This document shows positions 35,313 to 43,562 of a DNA stretch of 64,000 bases, in pieces; within the stretch, counting starts at the first letter, position 1; each line of letters opens with the position of its first letter. Made by a program: the position numbers and the translations under genes. The stretch is from Verrucomicrobiota bacterium (lineage in GTDB: Bacteria > Verrucomicrobiota > Verrucomicrobiia > Opitutales > Puniceicoccaceae): contig JBCDMB010000011.1 of NCBI GenBank assembly GCA_038744685.1, positions 35,550 through 99,549 of the forward strand, in the 5' to 3' direction. The notes below the pieces were generated by a model. The model did not search any database. It saw only the letters and a list, made by a program, of their open reading frames with translations, and was not told the origin of the DNA.

Positions 35313-36077
35313 TCAGAACACAAACGGGTAGCCCATCTTGGCAAACGCCTCTTTTTGCTCGGCGAGATAGCGATCCCCCAGCCTCTCGAAGCCCCCGGTT
35401 TCTTCATAGTAGGCTAGAAAACGATTTACCTCTTCCAACAAAGCCTTGTTGCCCTTGCGGACGCCAATCGCCCAATACTCTTTCCGAAACGGATCGAGGA
35501 GAGCGTTAGTGGTTTCCTGGTGGCGCTGCCAGTTCTTGAAGGTGGACATCTGGTCGTAAATAAACGCGTCGGCCTTCCCCTGAACGACCTCGAGCACAGC
35601 GACTGATTCTTTCTCCAATACCAAAAGGCGGACGCCCGGGAGATTTTGCGTCGCGTAGAGATGACCAGTCGTTCCCTGTTTCACGGCGACCACTTTCCCG
35701 TCAGAAAGGTCATTGATCGAATCGATCCCGCTATCGTTACCCACCAAAAGGGTCAGCCCCGTTGTTAGGTAAGGATTCGAAAAATCAATCGCCCGTGCTC
35801 TCTCCTCAGTCCGGGTCATTGAAGAAAGGACCAGGTCGATCTTGCCGGTCCGAAGCGCAGGGATCAGCCCTTGAAAAGGGATGTTCACGATCCGAACGGG
35901 ACGGTCGAGGTATTCTCCGAGAGCCTCAGCAATCTCAACACTCACTCCGGCCGGATTTCCTTCCGCATCCGTCATCTCAAAAGGCGGGTAAGATAGTTCC
36001 ATACCGACTCGAAGCGGCTGCGAAAAAGCAATGAGTGCGGAGAAGACTAGGCCAATAAAGAAAGTAGCGACTCTCAT
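35313..36077 (-). CDS. Polar amino acid ABC transporter, periplasmic binding protein
   Basis: A signal peptide (MRVATFFIGLVFSALIAFS) precedes a family 3 solute-binding fold: LRVGMELSYPPFEMTDAEGN, GVSVEIAEALGEYL and LVLSSMTRTEERARAIDFS. The ATG at 36077 was chosen because the signal peptide starts there. It lies about 3.4 kb from the ABC permease/ATPase genes on the same strand, with the oppositely oriented cyclase cassette between, which suggests the original operon was split. Confidence 0.93.
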   Translation of the reverse strand: MRVATFFIGLVFSALIAFSQPLRVGMELSYPPFEMTDAEGNPAGVSVEIAEALGEYLDRPVRIVNIPFQGLIPALRTGKIDLVLSSMTRTEERARAIDFSNPYLTTGLTLLVGNDSGIDSINDLSDGKVVAVKQGTTGHLYATQNLPGVRLLVLEKESVAVLEVVQGKADAFIYDQMSTFKNWQRHQETTNALLDPFRKEYWAIGVRKGNKALLEEVNRFLAYYEETGGFERLGDRYLAEQKEAFAKMGYPFVF

Positions 36078-36166
36078 AAGAAAAACTTGATCCAACAGCA
36101 CCGTGAAATCGAATCGAAAAGAGTAGTTTCAACTCGGGTTCCGAGTTGGAAGTAATACCGAATTCC

Positions 36167-37012
36167 CTACCGCAAGTCCAAGTCAGGCTGCGCCTTGACC
36201 AAACGATCTACAGCCACCACCTGCTCAATAAAGGGCTCGAACGCTGCCAATGGCAACGCGCTCGGGCCGTCGCAGAGTGCTTTATCCGGATCAGGATGCG
36301 CTTCGAGAAAGAGTCCTGCGATTTTCTGAGACACTCCCGCCTTAGCCAGCTGAAGTGTGGCTTCTCTTCTTCCACCGGAGGAAGATTCACGCCCTCCCGG
36401 AATTTGAAGCGAGTGGGTTACGTCGAAAACGACTGGTGCACCCAGTGATTTCATCACGCCGAACCCAAGCATATCCACCACAAGGTTGTGGTAACCGAAG
36501 GATACCCCCCGCTCGCACAGCAAAACGCGCTCGTTGCCTGCTTCGCTGAACTTCGTGAGGATGTGCCTCATGTCCTCAGGAGCGAGAAACTGGCCTTTTT
36601 TTACCTGGATGACAGCCTGTGTTTGGGCAAGTGCCGCGACTAGATCAGTCTGCCGGCACAAGAACGCGGGCAGTTGCAAAATATCGCACACCTCGGCGAC
36701 AGGAGCTGCCTGATGAGGCTCGTGAACATCCGTTAGAACAGGAACTCCAAACCGATCCTTGATTGACTTGAAGATCTCCAACCCTTTCTCCAAGCCCGGA
36801 CCCCGAAAGGAGCTGATTGAAGACCGATTCGCCTTATCAAACGATGCCTTGAAAACGTAAGGCACTCCCAGGCGTTTAGTAACCTCGACCATCGTCTCCG
36901 CCACCTCCATCGCCAAGTCCGAAGATTCCAAAACGTTCACCCCCGCGATCAAGACCAGGGGTTTGTCGTTCGCGAAACGAATCGATTCAGAAAGTTGAAT
37001 GGTGTTTTCCAT
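36167..37012 (-). CDS. kdsA: 3-deoxy-8-phosphooctulonate (KDO-8-P) synthase
   Basis: KdsA condenses arabinose 5-phosphate with phosphoenolpyruvate for the lipopolysaccharide core. The hallmarks [45 protein letters not shown] and [11 protein letters not shown] are present, and the 281-residue length is standard. Its presence indicates an LPS-type outer membrane. It follows the mlaE-mlaF-mlaD genes on the same strand. Confidence 0.96.
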   Translation of the reverse strand: MENTIQLSESIRFANDKPLVLIAGVNVLESSDLAMEVAETMVEVTKRLGVPYVFKASFDKANRSSISSFRGPGLEKGLEIFKSIKDRFGVPVLTDVHEPHQAAPVAEVCDILQLPAFLCRQTDLVAALAQTQAVIQVKKGQFLAPEDMRHILTKFSEAGNERVLLCERGVSFGYHNLVVDMLGFGVMKSLGAPVVFDVTHSLQIPGGRESSSGGRREATLQLAKAGVSQKIAGLFLEAHPDPDKALCDGPSALPLAAFEPFIEQVVAVDRLVKAQPDLDLR

Positions 37013-37060
37013 GACTCGTTTTTGCGACTAGTGGATGTTTCCAGACTGTGAGCTTTCCTC

Positions 37061-37076
37061 GGCGACTGAAGTCGCC
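37061..37076. repeat. GGCGACTGAAGTCGCC palindrome
   Basis: A perfect seven-base inverted repeat with a two-base spacer sits between kdsA and mlaD. It is followed by GTTCC and belongs to a common type of extragenic palindrome (GGCGACTGAAGTCGCCGTTCC). A role in RNA ends is possible. Confidence 0.45.
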
Positions 37077-37111
37077 GTTCCTTGCAATCGCTGATGGCAA
37101 TCTACCCGACC

Positions 37112-38098
37112 TTAGAACAACGCACCCGTGACCACTCCGACCGCTGAAATCGGGCCGGCGTCGTTGATACTATCGAGGGTGCGGTTTGCCTTTTGGATCA
37201 CCGTCTGAACCTCAAAGTAAATTTGGTCGTCGTTCAAAAGCCTCCCGATCGTTGAGTCCGGGTTGTTAAGAGTCGCCGTAAAGGAGCGGACATTCGCGAT
37301 CGTGTCTTTTAGCTCCTCCGCGATCTGATCCCCGTAAAGAAGCTCACCCAATGAGCCCTGCCCACTTTTTACGTGATTCACGATGTCCTCGACACTGCCC
37401 AGCATTCCGTCGGCTTGGGCCGCTGCACCCTGAATCTCCCGCACAGTAGCCATAAGCTCATTGTATCCCTGATCGTCGAAGAGGAGCTTGCCAACCGTTC
37501 CCTTCCCTTCCCGGAGCTGGTCCGTGATCAATTCGATGTTTGTGAGAGAAGTGCTGATCTTGGTTCGATTTTCCGAGATGAGACTATTGATTTCCGAGAA
37601 AAGTCCGCCTCCGTCGCCCTTGAACATGCCTCCGATGTCGGTGAGCGCTGAATCGATCTTGTTCGCCACCTGGCCGACTTCGTCAAAAATCTTATTCAGA
37701 TCAACCGAGTCTTTAGTAGTGATCTTGCCGCCTGCCGGTAGAGGATCGCTCAAATTCTTCCCTATCTCAATAGATACAAAATTGGTCCCTAGAAGACCCG
37801 CCATCGAAACCGAGGCGATGGAATCATCCGGGATTTTATACTGTCTCTCGATCGTCAGACCAGCCACTGCCTTTCCGTCCTGCAAAGTAGTTGAGATGAC
37901 CGTTCCAATCTTAACGCCCGACATTCGCACATCGTCACCTACCCGTAGTTGAAGGAGATCGTTAAAAGGGGCCTCGATCGAATAACCACCCGAGTCGACC
38001 CCGGCGCGCTCGTTCAACGCCGAATAGACAAAGTAGATGATCACCAGACCAACAATGAAAAACAGTCCCACTCCGCTGTATTGCGCCTTATCGCTCAT
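37112..38098 (-). CDS. mlaD: MlaD-type MCE-domain lipid transport protein
   Basis: One N-terminal membrane anchor (about 9-27) is followed by an MCE domain (about 38-115; RVGDDVRMSGVKIGTV and GLLGTNFVSIEIG). A long helical region (about 120-310) rich in Asn, Asp and Ile follows, as in MCE proteins that bind lipids in the periplasm. It follows mlaF by 18 bp in the mlaE-mlaF-mlaD operon. Such systems move phospholipids between inner and outer membranes. Confidence 0.9.
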   Translation of the reverse strand: MSDKAQYSGVGLFFIVGLVIIYFVYSALNERAGVDSGGYSIEAPFNDLLQLRVGDDVRMSGVKIGTVISTTLQDGKAVAGLTIERQYKIPDDSIASVSMAGLLGTNFVSIEIGKNLSDPLPAGGKITTKDSVDLNKIFDEVGQVANKIDSALTDIGGMFKGDGGGLFSEINSLISENRTKISTSLTNIELITDQLREGKGTVGKLLFDDQGYNELMATVREIQGAAAQADGMLGSVEDIVNHVKSGQGSLGELLYGDQIAEELKDTIANVRSFTATLNNPDSTIGRLLNDDQIYFEVQTVIQKANRTLDSINDAGPISAVGVVTGALF

Positions 38099-38116
38099 AG
38101 TTCTTTTCCTTTTAGG

Positions 38117-38890
38117 TTACACTCGGAACCGGGGACTCTCAATATCGATCTCCGGCTTAAAAAACTCCTGAATTTCCTCCGACTCAAGGTTCATTATTTC
38201 CTGGGCAGTTCCTTCCGCACGGATAGTGCCGTCCTTGAGAAGGATCATACGGTCTGAGATGTTTGCAGCAAGGTCGCGGTCATGCGATACGACAATACTG
38301 GTGACCTGCAGCTCCTCACGCAAAGTAGCGATAATCTCACTAATCGTCGCCGACATCGTCGGATCCAACTCCGAGGTCGGCTCGTCGTAGAGAAGGAGCT
38401 GTGGCTCCATCACCAACGATCGGGCGATCGCCACCCTCTTTCTCATCCCCCCGCTCAGCTCGGCAGGGATCTTCTCTGCTGCATCTTGAAGAGAGAGCAT
38501 TTCCAACGCTTCTTCCACTTTCTTGCGAATTTCGCCCTCTTTGGCCAATCGGTGTTCGCGCGGGTAAAAGGCAAGGTTGTCATACACGGACATGCTATTG
38601 AACAAAGCCCCTGCCTGAAAGACCAGCGCGGTCTTTATGGCATGATGAGTTTCGGGGTCACTCGCATCAAGATCGCCGATCAAAACCCGTCCCGTTGTCG
38701 GCTTGAGCAAACCGATCACTGTGCGCAGCAGAACCGATTTACCCGATCCGCTCGGTCCCATAATCACAAAGATCTCACCCGAATTGACGGAAAAGCTGAC
38801 ATCCGAAAGCACCGTAGCTTTCCCAAAATCAACACCCACTTTTTCTGCAGTCACGCAAACCGATTCCTGTCCTGAACAAATTGCTGCCAT
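38117..38890 (-). CDS. mlaF: MlaF-type ABC ATPase
   Basis: Walker A GPSGSGKS (45-52), signature LSGGMRKRVAIARSL and Walker B LLLYDEPTSELDPTM are visible. The GGMRKRVA wording and the C-terminal extension (EIQEFFKPEIDIESPRFRV) are typical of MlaF-type ATPases. It follows mlaE by four bases, so the two are almost certainly translated together. Confidence 0.93.
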   Translation of the reverse strand: MAAICSGQESVCVTAEKVGVDFGKATVLSDVSFSVNSGEIFVIMGPSGSGKSVLLRTVIGLLKPTTGRVLIGDLDASDPETHHAIKTALVFQAGALFNSMSVYDNLAFYPREHRLAKEGEIRKKVEEALEMLSLQDAAEKIPAELSGGMRKRVAIARSLVMEPQLLLYDEPTSELDPTMSATISEIIATLREELQVTSIVVSHDRDLAANISDRMILLKDGTIRAEGTAQEIMNLESEEIQEFFKPEIDIESPRFRV

Positions 38891-38894
38891 AAGA

Positions 38895-39650
38895 TTAGAG
38901 AAGTGCCTGAGTGATAAAGTAGTCCGTGAAGAGGATAAAAATCATGGATAGAACGACAGACCTAGTGACCGAAAAACCAATTTCCCGAGGTCCCCCGCTC
39001 GTTCGCAAACCCTGTGCGCAGGCGATCAGGATGACAAAGAAACCAAAAATCTGCCCCTTGATCAGGCCATCGTTCACGTCTTCCCGTGTCATAAAATCAA
39101 ACATTCCCCGCCAATAGATGGTAGGGGAAAGGTTGATGAAGTCGACAAACTGAGAGGTCAGCATACCTCCAAACCAGCCAACAAAAATCGAGAACATGGT
39201 CAGCGGTGGCATGATCAAAAAGGCAGCGACCAATCGCGGCATGACCAGGATACGCTCCGGCGAAATGTTCATCGTCTGCAAGGCATCGATTTCCTGGTAA
39301 ACCTTCATGGAAGCGAGTTCGGCCGTTGTCGCCGACCCCACTCTCCCCGCGAGAAGAAAGGCAGTCATCACCGGGGCCAGCTCCCGAGCCAGCGAAAGGC
39401 CGACAATTGACCCTATAAAAGACTCGGCTCCGACCTGCTGAAGAGCAAAACCCGTTTGAAGGGCGAGCACAGCCCCGATGAACAGGCTGAGGATCGCAAC
39501 AATAGGGAAGGTTTTATATCCCATCTCGAAGCAGTAGAGTACCACCCGGTTGATCTGCCTCGGAATGGATGGAAGGAACCGGAGCGCAGACCCCAGCAAG
39601 ACGACATGGTAGCCCATCTCATCGAAAAAACCCTTAGCCTTGCCTAACAT
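38895..39650 (-). CDS. mlaE: MlaE-type ABC permease
   Basis: The protein has about six helices and the MlaE pattern: FPIVAILSLFIGAVLALQTG, GLSLARELAPVMTAFLLAGR, TTAELASMKVYQEIDAL and the C-terminal FSVTRSVVLSMIFILFTDYF. The ATG at 39650 gives 251 residues, the normal size; the frame is open 120 codons upstream but that part reads as non-coding. It is the first mla gene; the tryptophan-rich repeat protein gene ends 94 bp upstream. Confidence 0.92.
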   Translation of the reverse strand: MLGKAKGFFDEMGYHVVLLGSALRFLPSIPRQINRVVLYCFEMGYKTFPIVAILSLFIGAVLALQTGFALQQVGAESFIGSIVGLSLARELAPVMTAFLLAGRVGSATTAELASMKVYQEIDALQTMNISPERILVMPRLVAAFLIMPPLTMFSIFVGWFGGMLTSQFVDFINLSPTIYWRGMFDFMTREDVNDGLIKGQIFGFFVILIACAQGLRTSGGPREIGFSVTRSVVLSMIFILFTDYFITQALL

Positions 39651-39744
39651 CCTCACGTTCGGAGAGTGGTCAGAATTGGATAAAGGTCGAATCTTGATTG
39701 GCAATTGGCCATCGAATGATCGGAAATCTGCATGAAACTCATGA

Positions 39745-41226
39745 TCATAGAGTAAACCAGAAGAGTTTCCAGTTCGTCTCATCGGCCACCCGTTTCCTAC
39801 CAAGGAGACCGTGAAGAATCGAGAAGCCCGCTTCCTCGTCGCCTGTCCGAATGTCGAGAAGAGGACCGAGCGTAAATCGGTGGCCCACTTCCTTCTTTTC
39901 CATCGTGACCAAATTGAAAAGAAGACTATGACGCCAGGTATCATCCAGGTCGTCTCCTTCGTAACGATAGAGCGCGAAGAGCGGCGAATACACGTCGCGG
40001 ACGATCTCATTGTGTTTCAACCACGGCATGAGAGGCGTGAAGAGCTGAAACTGGGATCGACCTTCTCCGTTGTTTCCGTGGCTAAAGAACGGCCATGCAA
40101 ACGTCTTGGATGCCTCGAATTCCACTTCAGGATTCAAAGCTGTCTGCCGTTGGCTCCAATACAAGACGTAAAGGAAACTCCAGGTCCGGATGTTCAGCTC
40201 ACGGGTATCCACTTCCGTCCGCTTGAACAACGGCCACATCCACCACTTTTTATCCACTCCTTTGCGAATCGAATGGGTATAAAAAGGGCCCCATCGATTG
40301 ACGTAGGGTTCTCCCCGACCCTGCACCAGGAACGGCCAAAAGTAGCGATTCTCCCGGTAATAGGGATCTTCCCGGTCGGTGTATCCAAAAAACGGCCACA
40401 AGTAAGACTCTGAAACCAAACCGGGACCCTCATCGTAGGTATAGAACGGGAGGAACCCGTAGTTTCGGGTCGGCACCTCCTGGTCCAGATCCTTGACTCG
40501 ACTATAGATGAGCGGCCAGAGCAGATACTTGAACTCGTAGTGACCGGGTCGCTCGAAGGTCCCGAAAAACGGCCAAAACGCGAATCCACTACTCCCGTTC
40601 CCTTCCCGGTAACGAATGAACGGCCACGGTGTGCCGTAGGTGATCTCACCATTGTTCTCCCATTCGGTATAGAAAGGAAACAAGACCCAACTAATCCGGT
40701 CAAAGAAGAGTCTCGCCTTCACTTCACCGTAGATCGGCATCAATCCCCAATAGGAAAACTGCGGCGCACGAGGATTATCATGATCAAAATAAAACGGGAT
40801 GATTTCGAAAGTCTTGCTATCCAACTGCCCATCGGTCTCGTAGTGGGAACCACGGATCAGGTAGAAGAGATTCCAATAGTAGCCCGGATCTGAAGCCCGG
40901 TAGCTGAAAAGCGGGTAGAGCACATGGAGGCTGTGAGGATCGAGCGGTCGATGTTCGTCGTAGGTGATCCAGAGCGGCCGGACGGCAGTCCAATCCCTCT
41001 CGGGAGTCTCTACCTTCTCGATGAATGGTCCGAGAAACTGGTCTCGCCGCGATTCCGGGTTGTCCGCCTCCTCCAGATCGACCCAAAACGGCCAGTAGTT
41101 CTCGTCCAGCTTCCATATTCCGAGCGCCGGGCTGCAAACCATCAGCGTAAGAACAAAAATTCCGCACCATCGGCCGAGGAATCGAGTTGTGCGGCCGATC
41201 CGTATCCCCTTTTCAGTAAGGATCAC
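39745..41226 (-). CDS. Secreted protein of about 17 x-P-F-[FY] repeats, upstream of mla
   Basis: After a basic N-terminus and signal-like helix (about 16-37, ending SPALG), short motifs recur every 20-27 residues. They include YWPFW, LYPLF, IIPFY, LMPIY, LFPFY, PWPFI, FWPFF, LWPLI, FLPFY, LWPFF, FWPFL, MWPLF, AWPFF and YSPLF. Between them lie charged, Tyr-rich loops. The regularity suggests a repeated beta structure such as a barrel or propeller in the envelope. I do not recognise a characterised family. The GTG at 41226 was chosen because no ATG precedes the signal; a TTG at 41301 is possible. It lies 94 bp before mlaE on the same strand and may join it in lipid transport, an inference from position. 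Confidence 0.65.
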   Translation of the reverse strand: MILTEKGIRIGRTTRFLGRWCGIFVLTLMVCSPALGIWKLDENYWPFWVDLEEADNPESRRDQFLGPFIEKVETPERDWTAVRPLWITYDEHRPLDPHSLHVLYPLFSYRASDPGYYWNLFYLIRGSHYETDGQLDSKTFEIIPFYFDHDNPRAPQFSYWGLMPIYGEVKARLFFDRISWVLFPFYTEWENNGEITYGTPWPFIRYREGNGSSGFAFWPFFGTFERPGHYEFKYLLWPLIYSRVKDLDQEVPTRNYGFLPFYTYDEGPGLVSESYLWPFFGYTDREDPYYRENRYFWPFLVQGRGEPYVNRWGPFYTHSIRKGVDKKWWMWPLFKRTEVDTRELNIRTWSFLYVLYWSQRQTALNPEVEFEASKTFAWPFFSHGNNGEGRSQFQLFTPLMPWLKHNEIVRDVYSPLFALYRYEGDDLDDTWRHSLLFNLVTMEKKEVGHRFTLGPLLDIRTGDEEAGFSILHGLLGRKRVADETNWKLFWFTL

Positions 41227-41365
41227 GGCTGAGTATATACCATTCGGATTGGAAACGCGCGCATCACGTCTCAAAAAGCCTAATTCCCCACAACTTGGCA
41301 AACTCCGAATCAGTGTCTAAATGGAAGTTGGAACTGAAACCGGATTACGAACGCTTCCACAACTT

Positions 41366-41965
41366 TCAGACCTCCCTGAACTCGGTACTATCAAACCATG
41401 CCAACCTCGGAGCATTTTTCGCCGGATTCCATTGGCCGGATCGATACTCTCCAAGAAGACGATAGGGAGTTTGGTAAGAACTGTTGTCGTAGACAACGAT
41501 CCGCGGAAGGAGAGGAATCGCCCGCTTCAAATTCGCCAATGTTCGTTGATAGCGGGCAAATAGCTTGTCGGTCGGAACATCGTGACCACCGGCTTTAACG
41601 CGTCCAGCGACTCGTCTGCAGGACAGGTCCGGAGATGATAAACCGATAAAAATAAGCACAACATCAAATCCCTGGGCAGAAGCTTTTTCAAGAAAACGAA
41701 CTTTGTCTCCTACAGGATCCGAGAGAACAGTTTCGGTTATGAAAGATCGAGCATCGCGGACGAAGTTATCGCGGATTTCGGCCGCAATCCTCGCTGCCTC
41801 GTAGGAGTCTATGGAAAGATTTTGAGCAAGAATATCCGCATTGATGAACGGTAAATCCAAATTGGCCAAAAAAGCTGATCGAAACGTGCTTTTACCTGCG
41901 CCGTTTGGTCCGGCAAGCATGATAAGTAGCGGGCGGTGCTCGCTTCCTTCAATCGGAGCTTTCAA
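41366..41965 (-). CDS. Zeta-toxin family kinase
   Basis: The 199-residue protein has the P-loop AGPNGAGKSTF (18-28), INADILA, ITETVLSDP (catalytic acid and substrate loop) and RVKAGGHDVP, all hallmarks of zeta toxins. These phosphorylate UDP-N-acetylglucosamine or similar nucleotide sugars to block wall synthesis. A TTG start at 41965 overlaps the upstream antitoxin-like gene by 17 bp. The chromosomal pair forms a toxin-antitoxin module with a ParD-like rather than an epsilon-type partner. Confidence 0.87.
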   Translation of the reverse strand: MKAPIEGSEHRPLLIMLAGPNGAGKSTFRSAFLANLDLPFINADILAQNLSIDSYEAARIAAEIRDNFVRDARSFITETVLSDPVGDKVRFLEKASAQGFDVVLIFIGLSSPDLSCRRVAGRVKAGGHDVPTDKLFARYQRTLANLKRAIPLLPRIVVYDNSSYQTPYRLLGEYRSGQWNPAKNAPRLAWFDSTEFREV

Positions 41966-42224
41966 TGCTTCCCGCAGTTTCTGAAATGATTCCGTGAACT
42001 TCAGCCGTTCCTTCGGCAGTGCCTACTCGGCGCAGACAAGCGTCGAGATCCTCGGTTCCAACGGCCTTTATCTGGCGTTGCGCCGGATACGAAAGTGACG
42101 CCTCCATGACTTGTCCGATCTGAGCCCAGTGTTCTATCTGCTGAGGTGGGGAGCGGTGGAAAAGCCGACCTGCTTCGGTCGCTCTCGCTGCCAAGTCGTC
42201 ACTGATCCGGATCGATTTACTCAT
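41949..42224 (-). CDS. ParD-like antitoxin partner of the zeta toxin
   Basis: The N-terminus MSKSIRISDDLAARATEAGR followed by FHRSPPQQIEHWAQIG is the ParD-like (ribbon-helix-helix) antitoxin pattern, with a flexible C-terminal tail expected to wrap the toxin. The ATG at 42224 gives 91 residues. It is the upstream gene of the pair and overlaps the toxin gene, so the two are translationally coupled and probably self-repressed by the antitoxin. Confidence 0.78.
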   Translation of the reverse strand: MSKSIRISDDLAARATEAGRLFHRSPPQQIEHWAQIGQVMEASLSYPAQRQIKAVGTEDLDACLRRVGTAEGTAEVHGIISETAGSIESSD

Positions 42225-42410
42225 GACAGGAACCTGTGGCAAATTGCGACAAACTTCAAGTCTGAAGCCTCAGAGAGACTTTCTCAATGACTCTTCGTGA
42301 CCTCGATCGCCTAGACTGATGAACCGCGAATGACGACGGAGCCTGATGAAGAAACACGCTCATCCGCCTGCGTCGCGTATGATACGACATCGCCGTTACA
42401 TAGATTTAGG

Positions 42411-42545
42411 TTAGCGCCATTTGCGTTTAACTTCTTGTCCGAACGCCCCAGCGGTAGGGAGACCTTTCCGTCTGCGCTGGGCCGCGATCTCGCGGGCGAA
42501 GTCGGCCATGCTCTCGACCTGCCGCAGCTTCTTGTCAAAGCTCAA
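42411..42545 (-). pseudogene. Possible gene remnant: short basic coding-like tail
   Basis: A 44-codon frame from a TTG at 42545 reads LSFDKKLRQVESMADFARE, then IAAQRRRKGLPTAGAF and ends GQEVKRKWR with a stop at 42411-42413. Its amphipathic, basic composition looks protein-like, unlike the longer overlapping frames on either strand. Upstream codons on this strand carry stops, so it may be the C-terminal end of a decayed gene. The family is not recognised. It lies in an otherwise gene-free stretch of about 400 bp (42243-42650). Confidence 0.3.
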
Positions 42546-42650
42546 TCCTTTAGAGGCGAGTTCTTGCCCTTATCGGTTCGCCCCTGCCGGAGGAGCTTCG
42601 TCCCGCTTGACCGTAGTTCAAGGACTATCTAGCTCAGATAAAAACGAGGT

Positions 42651-43562
42651 CTATTGAGCTTCAATGCGAACACGATAGAACTTGGCCGTCTCTGTAGCGT
42701 TCTTATCCAAAACTTGGTAGTCCAAGACTTCGGTTTGCGTGGTAAAACTGGAGAAGCTAGTCCAGGGGTCGCTAATGCCGATATCGATACTTTGCTCGAT
42801 ACCGTATCGCGTGCCAGGAATGATTTTCGATAACTCAATCGTGTTGGTATCGCCCGTTCGATCCACTATGGCGAAGGTGAAAAAATCGTTGGGATCGGTT
42901 GGGTCGTAACCGGTCAGGAACTCGGTTTCATTATCATACGGATCATTATCCACGTTGGCGCCCGGAGCAGCGTCCGCGTTCGGCGGCAGCCCAAAGAAGT
43001 TAACTTGCCAATCGTCAGCCAATCCATCGCCCGCGTATTCATTGAAATTATCAGTATCTACATTGAGCACCGTGAGCTCGAGTTGTTCAGTAAGGCCAAA
43101 GTAGATCGCTTGAGCCATTGCCAACGTATCTGTGAAAACTCGATCCGCCGAGGCGAGGCCGGTTGCATTGACTCCGGTCAGTGGCCCGGAAAAGACCGAC
43201 CATTGCACATCGTTGGTAGCGACATTCAAGGTGGTTGCATCGTCCAGGAGGGCTTCCGCGGCCAGTTGTCGAGTCTCTCCTTCGTCGATGGTGGCAGGCG
43301 ACGCGCTTAAGGCCAAATCAGTGATGTCATAGAGCTGACCAATGTAATTTGGTTTGTGCTGAACGCCGCCCGTGGTGACACTTGAAACGGTTCCCACAGT
43401 ATTGCCGCCAAAACTTATCTGCGCGTTGACTGAAGCACCGTCAGAGACGAAACCACCGTTGCCAACCGCGCTCTCGTTTAAAAGGTCTACAGATTGCGCA
43501 CCGAGGGACGGGCTCAAGCTGCTCAACAGCGTCACAAAGCCGATGATTCGTGGGGCGATCAC
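42651..43562 (-). CDS. Secreted protein with Ca-binding-type Asp repeats, partner of S74 protein
   Basis: A signal peptide (MIAPRIIGFVTLLSSLSPSLGAQ) precedes a beta-rich region with an Ig-like stretch (LALSASPATIDEGETRQLAA). An Asp-rich segment DGLADDWQVNFFG then leads into NVDNDPYDNETEFLTG and YDPTDPND, typical of bacterial thrombospondin type 3-like repeats. The last 80 residues resemble the end domain of such exported proteins. The GTG start shares one base with the TAG of the upstream gene (TAGTG), so translation is probably coupled to the S74 fibre-like protein. Confidence 0.7.
   Translation of the reverse strand: MIAPRIIGFVTLLSSLSPSLGAQSVDLLNESAVGNGGFVSDGASVNAQISFGGNTVGTVSSVTTGGVQHKPNYIGQLYDITDLALSASPATIDEGETRQLAAEALLDDATTLNVATNDVQWSVFSGPLTGVNATGLASADRVFTDTLAMAQAIYFGLTEQLELTVLNVDTDNFNEYAGDGLADDWQVNFFGLPPNADAAPGANVDNDPYDNETEFLTGYDPTDPNDFFTFAIVDRTGDTNTIELSKIIPGTRYGIEQSIDIGISDPWTSFSSFTTQTEVLDYQVLDKNATETAKFYRVRIEAQ

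Noticed and set aside
38282..38875. A plus-strand frame of about 197 codons opposite mlaF
   Set aside because: It is antisense to a gene with full ABC motifs; its residues (many His, Arg and Gln) mirror the codons of mlaF.
42440..42490. CCCAGCG...CGCTGGG inverted repeat as an integron attC site
   Set aside because: Core site sequences and a cassette layout are missing, and the bases are explained by the short coding-like tail on the minus strand.
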